Shown: positions 1 to 5,071 of the stretch, piece by piece
How the letters are laid out: each line of letters starts with the position of its first letter
Position numbering within the stretch: position 1 is the stretch's first letter
From: CAYTGR01 sp964437445
GTDB taxonomy: Bacteria; Chloroflexota; Anaerolineae; B4-G1; SLSP01
Length of the DNA: 5,948 bases
Direction of reading: 5' to 3'
Assembly: GCA_964437445.1 (NCBI GenBank)
Contig: CAYTGR010000107.1
Coordinates: forward strand, 1-5,948
Program-made: the position numbers and the translations under genes
The notes under the pieces: model-generated
What the model was told of the DNA's origin: nothing
The model's input: only the letters and a program-made list of their open reading frames with translations
Databases searched by the model: none

Positions 1-1
1 G

Positions 2-688
2 TCACCGCGGAGTATACCATGACTGACCTTTTAAATCAGATGTACGGTAGAGAAGCTGATCATATTTGATCAGGGGATAGTTGGCAGCAATGCGTTCAAC
101 ATCATCGCGCTTGGCCAACTCAACGACAGTATCCCAGTTACCTTCAACTGCAAAGCCATTAAAAATATAAAACGGCTGGTACGCAGCAACAGCCCCGGCG
201 GTCACATGCATGTCGAGCAGTGATTTGACCGGGCCTTGCGTGGCTTGCGCGGTGTTGATCAGCGCATCGGCCACTGCCGTGCGCCGCTGGGCCAGCGTGG
301 CAAAGGGCTGCGCTGTAACTGTTTTGAGATCGGCTTGAGCTTTAAGATAAACCAGGAACCTGGTTTTGTCGAGTGGCTGGCGCTTGGAGAGCGCAATCTG
401 TGCACTGTCGGGTTGGCCACCCAGATGAGCAGGGATGATCTCACCGCTCAATTCTTGCCAAATGCGCGGATCTACCTTGGCCCGAATTTCGGGAGGCAGT
501 TGCTCCCACCCTGAGGTCTTGTCGGATGTCGTGGAGGGCAAAAGTGGTTGCAGTGCCGGGCCGTCGTTCTGACTCAGTAGCGTTGAGGGTATGCTTGCAG
601 ATGTCTGAGCACTGCCAGGCAAACAGACTATGCTCAACACCAAGATTAGGACCACCCAAAGATTCAACCGACCGGCTTTCGCACTCAT
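2..688 (-). CDS. Exported protein resembling the prodomain of a subtilisin-like (S8) protease; no catalytic domain seen
   Basis: The 228-residue product begins with a signal peptide: basic N-terminus (K4, R7), hydrophobic core about residues 8-24, and a likely cleavage after A27 (GSA-Q). C22 is not in a good lipobox. A low-complexity Ser/Thr/Pro linker follows. Residues about 62-84 (with KVDPRIW at 71-77) and 108-206 (FLVYL at 111-115, FNGFAVEG at 176-183, DDVERIAAN at 195-203) match the layout of the inhibitor I9-like prodomain that precedes the peptidase domain in large secreted subtilases. That domain normally chaperones and inhibits the protease. Here a TGA at 4-2 ends the frame about 25 residues after the prodomain, before any Asp/His/Ser catalytic motif. 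The other two minus-strand frames at the edge show no recognisable subtilase sequence either, but only a few codons are visible. It could be a stand-alone propeptide-like inhibitor, or a protease gene broken by a stop or frameshift. The start is well set by the signal peptide and an AGAGGT ribosome binding site. Lower GC than the other genes. Confidence 0.6.
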   Translation of the reverse strand: MSAKAGRLNLWVVLILVLSIVCLPGSAQTSASIPSTLLSQNDGPALQPLLPSTTSDKTSGWEQLPPEIRAKVDPRIWQELSGEIIPAHLGGQPDSAQIALSKRQPLDKTRFLVYLKAQADLKTVTAQPFATLAQRRTAVADALINTAQATQGPVKSLLDMHVTAGAVAAYQPFYIFNGFAVEGNWDTVVELAKRDDVERIAANYPLIKYDQLLYRTSDLKGQSWYTPR

Positions 689-694
689 TGAGAA

Positions 695-700
695 ACCTCT
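695..700 (-). promoter_or_regulatory. Ribosome binding site of the subtilase-prodomain gene
   Basis: AGAGGT on the minus strand lies six bases upstream of the ATG at 688-686. It is the only clear Shine-Dalgarno sequence in the window and supports this start codon. Confidence 0.6.
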
Positions 701-807
701 TTTCTTTCACAGACACAACATTGGATAAAGAACCACAATGAAATGTTAGAGGAAACTCACAAAATGTAAATTGCTTAGCCTACCTTTCTGGCTGAGACTC
801 ATTCGAG

Positions 808-838
808 TTGAGTGGTAATACGTTGGACTGTCACTCAA
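808..838 (-). repeat. Inverted repeat in the predicted 5' untranslated leader
   Basis: TTGAGTG (808-814) and CACTCAA (832-838) are perfect 7-base inverted arms around a 17-base loop. Nearby ACTC/GAGT segments around 797-808 could pair with the same arm, so alternative hairpins are possible. It lies within the roughly 190-base leader expected from the promoter at 889-917. I recognise no known riboswitch class in it, and a chance origin is possible. Confidence 0.3.
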
Positions 839-888
839 GAAATTTTTGTGTGCACAATTGGGAGATCTGGAGCAGCCTGTTACTTGAA

Positions 889-917
889 ATTATAGTACAT
901 ATTAAAATTAAAGTCAA
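889..917 (-). promoter_or_regulatory. Sigma-70-type promoter for the subtilase-prodomain gene
   Basis: On the minus strand, TTGACT (917-912; 5 of 6 to TTGACA) is followed after exactly 17 bases by TATAAT (894-889; 6 of 6). Transcription would begin near 882 and run toward the ATG at 688, leaving a leader of about 190 bases. The surrounding sequence is very AT-rich, which raises the chance of a random match. The near-perfect hexamers with the ideal spacing, and the orientation toward the gene, favour a real promoter. Confidence 0.6.
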
Positions 918-924
918 TAGCAAA

Positions 925-944
925 TATAAAAATTTGTTTTTATA
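925..944 (-). promoter_or_regulatory. AT-only inverted repeat in the UP-element position
   Basis: TATAAAAA (925-932) and TTTTTATA (937-944) form a perfect 8-base inverted repeat with a 4-base loop. From the predicted start near 882 it lies at about -43 to -62, the zone where AT-tract UP elements contact the RNA polymerase alpha subunit. Seen: the repeat and its position. Inferred: the UP-element role. Confidence 0.35.
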
Positions 945-1118
945 AACTAAAATCCCGAATTTTATAAAGAGACGCCTTGTGCGCTTACACACCATCCAAG
1001 AATGAAAATTGAGTAATGCGTAGTGAATTGGGGAACATACTTGTAGTGCCGCACTTCAACACAGATAAGATGGCACTAATGGTCTTTAAAAAATAATCCG
1101 GTGAGGTTGGTCCCTGCG

Positions 1119-1138
1119 CCCGGCAGTCAACCGCCGGG
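1119..1138. repeat. GC-rich hairpin beside the inverted-repeat element
   Basis: CCCGGC (1119-1124) and GCCGGG (1133-1138) form a perfect 6-base stem with an 8-base loop. It lies 6 bases outside the left arm of the larger inverted repeat and may be part of the same element. Neither strand has a good T-tract after it, so it is not called as an intrinsic terminator. Confidence 0.45.
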
Positions 1139-1144
1139 ATGCGG

Positions 1145-1260
1145 GCCGTCCACAAATCAAGACACAAATACCCGAATGGCCGCCCCGCGCCCACGTCACG
1201 CCTGGTCGGCAGGCGCTGCGGGCCCGTGATTTGTGTATTCGTGTAGCATTTGTGGACGGC
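1145..1260. repeat. 116-base inverted-repeat element with nested hairpin
   Basis: The ends are perfect 13-base inverted arms: GCCGTCCACAAAT at 1145-1157 and its reverse complement at 1248-1260. Inside each arm the similarity continues imperfectly as alternating acacaaatac/acgaatac words (about 1162-1171 left, about 1229-1244 right). Near the centre is another perfect hairpin, CGCCTG-GTCGG-CAGGCG (1199-1215). The whole could extrude as a cruciform or fold as one long RNA hairpin. It has no coding capacity and no visible target-site duplication. It is GC-rich, unlike the AT-rich DNA to its left. The form fits a dispersed intergenic repeat or MITE-like element; copy number cannot be judged here. 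Confidence 0.55.
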
Positions 1261-1429
1261 AAGGAGCTGACTAGGCAGTAGCGCCAGTTGATGGATCGCC
1301 TGGCACTCCACTGCGAAAAAAGCCAGGCAGCTGAAATGACCGAATTTGATTTGTAAACTTCATAAATTTGCCCTACTCTCCCCGCCGATGGACGCCAGAT
1401 TGAACACCGGGACGCTACAACGCTGAAAC

Positions 1430-1446
1430 GCGCCCGGAGGCGGCGC
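1430..1446 (-). terminator. Weak candidate terminator after the glycosyltransferase
   Basis: GCGCC (1430-1434) and GGCGC (1442-1446) form a 5-base stem starting 13 bases past the TAA at 1461-1459. On the minus strand only TTT follows, with no real U-tract. It may contribute to 3'-end formation but is not a convincing intrinsic terminator. Confidence 0.22.
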
Positions 1447-1458
1447 TCTTTCCCCTTG

Positions 1459-4182
1459 TTACTTCACTTCTACGGGTATCGTCACCGCATCAGCGGGCGG
1501 CGTGGTCGCCAGCGGGAGACGGGTCTCGCCGGTATAGAGGCCGATACGCAGGCGATAGCTGCCGGCCGGCACCCCCGGCAGCGGGTGCGGATCGGTGATG
1601 ATTTCCCCCGGCACCCAGGTATAGGTCGGGCGGGTGGCGAGCGCGGGCCAGCCGTCATGCTGCGCCGCGAGCGGACCCGGCGCCTCAGGAGGGGCCACGT
1701 GGACGAAGACCGTGTAGGGCGTCTCGCCGGTCTCCCCGGCCTGCCAGGTCAGGGTGACGGTGAACGGCTCGCCGGCCCGTGGGGCAGACGGCTCCAGCCG
1801 GTAACCAACGAGCGTGGCGAATCCCGGCCCGAACTCAGCCATCAGGGGAGTCAACCCGGCGGGGACGGTAAACGCGCGCCCCGCCTGGACCGTCACCGTG
1901 GGCCCGCTCCAGGCCGTGGCGGTCGGCGTCCCATCGGCGTGAAGCAGCCGCAGCGTGAGCGGCGCGCTCAAGTCCACCGCCCGGCAGGAGATGGGGAGCC
2001 GGAACCGGGTGTCAAACCGGTCACCGGTCTCCCAGGCCGTCGGCGGGAACTCTAAGGTGAGGGGCTGTGTGATCGTCTGCGCGCCCAGGCTCACCGCCAC
2101 CTGATAGGCCTCCGGCGGGCGGGCCAGCGCCTCCCAGAAAAGGTGCCCGACCAGCTCTTCGCAGGGCTTCACCTCCGCCTGATCCACCCCCACGCCCAGA
2201 AGCGCCAGCGCGGCCGGCGCGCCGGTCGCCTGCGGCGGCTCCAACCCGGCTGGGAGCGCCGGGACCGTGAGCGGTCGCGTCAACACCACCGTCCCCAGCA
2301 CGAAGGGAGCGGCCCCTTCCAGCCGCAACGTGGCGGTGTAATGACCGGGAGGCGTGCCGGCCGGCGGTTGGAGCACAAAGCGGCCCAACACCGGCACCCC
2401 GGGCGGCCAGTGCTCCGGGCGGTAAGCGCCGCCGGGCGCGCCGTTGGCCTCACCCCAGCGCTGGCCCGCGCCATCATAGAGCTCCACCAGTCCATTGTAG
2501 AAACGGGCCTCGTGGGCCGCCGGATCAGCCACCGTCCACCAGGTGCGCAGGTCCAACGGGCGATCCGCCGGCTGCGGCGTGGTGGGCAAATCATGGCCCC
2601 AGAGCCGCAGCCCCGGCAGCAGCTCGGCATCAGGCCGGGCCGTGGTCGGCGGCTCCGGCGGGAAGGCGGCCGGCTGCTCCAGCCCGAACCGGCGCAGCCC
2701 CACCCCGTGGAACGCCGGCGTCGGCACCTCCTGCCCGATGTCGTCCAATAACAACGGCACCAGGCCGGTGGGATCGGTCACCTGCTCCAGCCAGGTGACC
2801 AGCCAGACGCCGGTGGCCCCGCGCAGCCCGGTGTTGAGCTGCGCGGCGGTAGCAGTATAGGTCAGGACATGCTGCACATCCAGCAATTCATCCGATGGGA
2901 GCGGCAGCAGCCCCGCTCCGCCGCCGTAGTACAGCCAGGCAGGAAAGACCGAGCCGGTCTCCACGATAACCACCTCGCCGGGTTGGCGCTGCGCCTGCAC
3001 ATAGTGGGCCACCCCGCGCCAGTCGTCGTGGGCGAAGGCCGGATCCGCCAGCAGATGAGCATCAGCGCTCAGCGTGAACCCGAAGGTCAACACCGTCGCC
3101 ATCCCCAGCAGGAAATAGCCGATCCGCCGGTAAAGCGGGCGCAGCCAGCCCAGCACACCCCAGCCGGCCGCCAGCGCCAGGAACGGCGCGGGCGCAAACA
3201 GCACGGCGTGGCGCGTCCCCCACTTGGGAAGCTCCCGGAAGAGTAGCGCCATCGGCGCCAGAGGCGCGGCATAACAGAGCGCGTAGAGTCCCGCCCAGGG
3301 GCGCGGACGGGTGAAGAGCAAAGCCAGCGCCGCCGCCAGCAGGAGCAGGCCGGCAGCGCCGTTGAGCAGCGTGGAAGGCAGGAAATTAGAGAGCGTGATC
3401 CCCTGAAAGGCCACTTGCAAAAAAGCGGCGGGCGGAAGGTAGCCGCTCCAATAGCCGGCGTTGCTCCCCACCGAGCGCGCCGCCGCCGCCAGCCAGGGCA
3501 CGTAGAGCAGCCCCACCACCAGCGCCGGCGGGAGCATGGCGCGCAGCCAGCGCCGCCGCACCGACCCCTCCTGGCAGGCCAGGACCAGCAGTGCAAACAG
3601 CCCCTGCCCTAACAGCCAGAAACCGGTCAGCACGAGCGTGTAGAGCGCGGCGAGCGTCGTCGCCGCCCAGAGCCAGGGCCACCCGGCGCGCCGGCGCCCG
3701 GAGACCGGCAACAGCGTCTCCACCAGCGCCGCGCCGGAGAGCAGCGTCCAGGCCAGGAGCGAACCGTACATCCGCACTTCGCGCGCGGCCCAGAGCAACG
3801 GGGTGGCCACGGCCAGCAGCGTCAGCGCCGCCAGCTGCCCGGTGCGCCGGCCCGTCAATCGCCCGGCCAGGCGACCTCCGGCAGCCACCGTCACCACGCC
3901 CAGCAGCGCCGAGGGCAACCGCAGCGCGAACTCACTCGCACCGGCCAGCGGAATCCAGCCGCGCAGCAGCAGATAATGCAGCGGCGGGATCACCTCGCGC
4001 ACACTGAGCGCCAGCATCTTGGGCAGCGTCAACTGCGTCGTGGCCCACCAGAGATAGGCTTCATCGTACCAGAGGCTCGGCCCGCCCAGCTTCCAGACGC
4101 GCAGCGCAAACGCCAGCCCCAACAGCGCCCCCCCCGCTATCCACCTGAACGCACCCCGTTTCACTTCAACCCCATTTCTCAC
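1459..4182 (-). CDS. Membrane glycosyltransferase, GT-C fold (ArnT/PMT_2-like), with three tandem extracytoplasmic beta-sandwich domains
   Basis: This 907-residue protein should transfer a sugar from a polyprenyl-phosphate carrier to an acceptor outside the membrane. About 11-12 hydrophobic segments lie between residues 12 and 373. The first outer loop carries SLWYDEAY (36-43) with the D40-E41 pair typical of GT-C catalytic loops, then PPLHYLLLRGW (66-76), EFALRLPS (84-91) and AREVRMYG (133-140), which suit glycosyltransferase family 39/83-type proteins. A soluble part follows: about 376-505 (DDWRGVAHYV at 386-395), then three related Trp-rich beta domains at about 518-637, 655-768 and 783-906. 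The middle one has C674 and C733, a possible disulfide. Donor and acceptor are unknown. The start is uncertain. GTG 4182-4180 lies inside a heptamer array. GTG 4164-4162 (residue 7) gives a clean MKRGAFRW start with GGGG five bases upstream and may be the true one. TAA at 1461-1459. Confidence 0.85.
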   Translation of the reverse strand: MRNGVEVKRGAFRWIAGGALLGLAFALRVWKLGGPSLWYDEAYLWWATTQLTLPKMLALSVREVIPPLHYLLLRGWIPLAGASEFALRLPSALLGVVTVAAGGRLAGRLTGRRTGQLAALTLLAVATPLLWAAREVRMYGSLLAWTLLSGAALVETLLPVSGRRRAGWPWLWAATTLAALYTLVLTGFWLLGQGLFALLVLACQEGSVRRRWLRAMLPPALVVGLLYVPWLAAAARSVGSNAGYWSGYLPPAAFLQVAFQGITLSNFLPSTLLNGAAGLLLLAAALALLFTRPRPWAGLYALCYAAPLAPMALLFRELPKWGTRHAVLFAPAPFLALAAGWGVLGWLRPLYRRIGYFLLGMATVLTFGFTLSADAHLLADPAFAHDDWRGVAHYVQAQRQPGEVVIVETGSVFPAWLYYGGGAGLLPLPSDELLDVQHVLTYTATAAQLNTGLRGATGVWLVTWLEQVTDPTGLVPLLLDDIGQEVPTPAFHGVGLRRFGLEQPAAFPPEPPTTARPDAELLPGLRLWGHDLPTTPQPADRPLDLRTWWTVADPAAHEARFYNGLVELYDGAGQRWGEANGAPGGAYRPEHWPPGVPVLGRFVLQPPAGTPPGHYTATLRLEGAAPFVLGTVVLTRPLTVPALPAGLEPPQATGAPAALALLGVGVDQAEVKPCEELVGHLFWEALARPPEAYQVAVSLGAQTITQPLTLEFPPTAWETGDRFDTRFRLPISCRAVDLSAPLTLRLLHADGTPTATAWSGPTVTVQAGRAFTVPAGLTPLMAEFGPGFATLVGYRLEPSAPRAGEPFTVTLTWQAGETGETPYTVFVHVAPPEAPGPLAAQHDGWPALATRPTYTWVPGEIITDPHPLPGVPAGSYRLRIGLYTGETRLPLATTPPADAVTIPVEVK

Positions 4183-4269
4183 GCCTCACTTCTCACGTTT
4201 CACGTTTCACGTTTCACGCCTCACGCCTCACGTTTCACGCTTCACACCTCACGTCTCACGCTTTACGTC
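4179..4269. repeat. Tandem array of 13 seven-base units bridging two genes
   Basis: On the plus strand the 91 bases divide exactly into 13 contiguous 7-base units of consensus TCACGYY. From 4179 they are tcacgcc, tcacttc, tcacgtt x3, tcacgcc x2, tcacgtt, tcacgct, tcacacc, tcacgtc, tcacgct, ttacgtc. On the minus strand each canonical unit reads NNCGTGA. The last plus-strand unit contains the hydrolase TAA (4265-4263), and the first contains the upstream GTG candidate of the glycosyltransferase (4182-4180). The array therefore fills the entire gap between the genes. It resembles the short tandemly repeated repetitive sequences with a heptamer period described in cyanobacteria; that comparison is by form only. 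Confidence 0.9.
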
Positions 4270-5009
4270 CCCATCAACCACTCGCACGCCGCCGCACAGG
4301 CGGCTGCGCGATCCTCATCCAGGGTGACGGTGTGGCCGCCGCGCGCCAGCCAGCGGATTTCGGCCGGACCGCCAAGCCGGGCAGCGATGCGCGGCGCGGT
4401 AGCAGGCAGCACCACCCGGTCATGCCGGGCGTGGACGAGCAGCGTGGGGGCGGTAATCTGCGGCAAGACGCCGTCCAGCGCCAGCAGGAAGTCCAGTAGC
4501 TGGCAAACGCTGCGCAGGGGGATTTGGTGGTAGGTAATATGCGCGCGCCGCGCAGCCGGATCATGAACGTCGGCACCGATTTTAGGGATGAAGCGCAGCC
4601 AACGCGCGGCGGGGCGCGCCCAGGGAACCGGGAAACGCCGGGTCAGCGCGCCATCCGGCGCGGAAAAGGCGACGACGCGCTCCACCGGTTCGTGTGCCGC
4701 CAGGTAGAGCGCCAGCGCCCCGCCGAGCGACAATCCCACAACGCTCACCCGGCGGCAGGTCCGGCGCAGTTCAGCCAGCCCGGCGCGACCGTCTGCCACC
4801 CACTCCGGCCAGCGGACCGGCTCCAGATCGGCGGGCGTGGTCCCGTGACCGGAGAGGCGAATGCCGAGCACGGTCGCTCCGGCCGCGGCGAGCGCCTCGC
4901 CGACCGGCCACATCTCACTTGGCGCGGTCAGGTAACCGTGGATGAGCAACACGCCCGGCTCACCACCGGGAAAGAAAAAAGGCGCGGAGGACAGAGCGAA
5001 TTGGGTCAT
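4263..5009 (-). CDS. Alpha/beta hydrolase, carboxylesterase / monoacylglycerol lipase-like
   Basis: The 248-residue length is typical of the Est30-type carboxylesterase and monoacylglycerol lipase group. The fold landmarks are in order: LLIHGY (21-26) with the oxyanion-hole HG; SGHG (53-56); nucleophile S94 in GLSLGG (92-97); acid D197 in HARHD (193-197); and H226 in GGHTVTLD (224-231). The catalytic triad S94-D197-H226 is thus complete. The cap between strands 6 and 7 (about 120-180) is small and helical. There is no signal peptide, so it probably acts in the cytoplasm on small carboxyl esters such as monoglycerides; the real substrate cannot be told. ATG 5009-5007 lies 36 bases after the nagA stop and has no clear Shine-Dalgarno sequence, which suggests expression as part of a polycistronic message. 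The TAA at 4265-4263 lies in the last unit of a heptamer array. Confidence 0.85.
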   Translation of the reverse strand: MTQFALSSAPFFFPGGEPGVLLIHGYLTAPSEMWPVGEALAAAGATVLGIRLSGHGTTPADLEPVRWPEWVADGRAGLAELRRTCRRVSVVGLSLGGALALYLAAHEPVERVVAFSAPDGALTRRFPVPWARPAARWLRFIPKIGADVHDPAARRAHITYHQIPLRSVCQLLDFLLALDGVLPQITAPTLLVHARHDRVVLPATAPRIAARLGGPAEIRWLARGGHTVTLDEDRAAACAAACEWLMGT

Positions 5010-5029
5010 GGGATATCTGCGACATGAAA

Positions 5030-5071
5030 CGCAATACGCAATATCTTACGTATTTCGTGTTGCGTATTCCG
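5030..5071. repeat. Second heptamer array, in two orientations, over the nagA 3' end
   Basis: Six contiguous 7-base units fill these 42 bases. The first two on the plus strand are cgcaata. The next four are degenerate forms of its reverse complement TATTGCG (tcttacg, tatttcg, tgttgcg, tattccg). The change of orientation creates a perfect 9-base inverted repeat, AATACGCAA (5033-5041) and TTGCGTATT (5060-5068), with an 18-base loop. The nagA TAA (5048-5046) is inside unit 3, and the last seven NagA residues are encoded by units 3-6. The sequence differs from the array at 4179-4269 but shares its 7-base period. Confidence 0.7.

Larger units (their letters stand above)
689..1458. other. 770-base intergenic region between the glycosyltransferase and the prodomain gene
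   Basis: No credible gene is present. From right to left it holds: a weak GC hairpin just after the glycosyltransferase stop; about 100 bases without visible structure; a GC-rich inverted-repeat element (1119-1260); a 7-base inverted repeat TAGTGCC/GGCACTA at 1044-1050 and 1072-1078; an AT-rich stretch (about 880-970; 901-960 is only 17% GC by hand count) with a strong sigma-70 promoter match; and the predicted leader of the prodomain gene. The minus-strand open frame at 985-1311 runs through the inverted repeat and is treated as spurious. Confidence 0.75.

Noticed and set aside
743..770. Second promoter-like pair on the minus strand (TTTACA, 16 bases, TAACAT)
   Set aside because: The -10 matches only 4 of 6 positions. 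The pair at 889-917 is much stronger, and such matches are expected by chance in AT-rich DNA.
1044..1078. TAGTGCC/GGCACTA inverted repeat as a terminator
   Set aside because: The stem is only 7 bases with a 21-base loop and lacks a T-tract directly after it. It is mentioned only in the intergenic description.
985..1311. Minus-strand open frame of 108 codons in the intergenic region
   Set aside because: It runs through the inverted-repeat element, has no recognisable domain or ribosome binding site, and its composition follows the repeat. It is most likely spurious.
1456..2055. Long plus-strand open frames opposite the glycosyltransferase (also 2143-2751, 3591-4007 and others)
   Set aside because: These are shadow frames of a high-GC gene. 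They encode Arg/Pro/Gly-rich sequence with no domain, while the opposite strand has clear motifs throughout.
4179..4269. CRISPR-like reading of the repeat array
   Set aside because: The units are 7 bases and contiguous, with no spacers. It is a simple tandem heptamer array.
4524..5027. Plus-strand open frame opposite the alpha/beta hydrolase
   Set aside because: It is Arg/Gly-rich shadow sequence. The minus strand carries an intact catalytic triad over the same bases.
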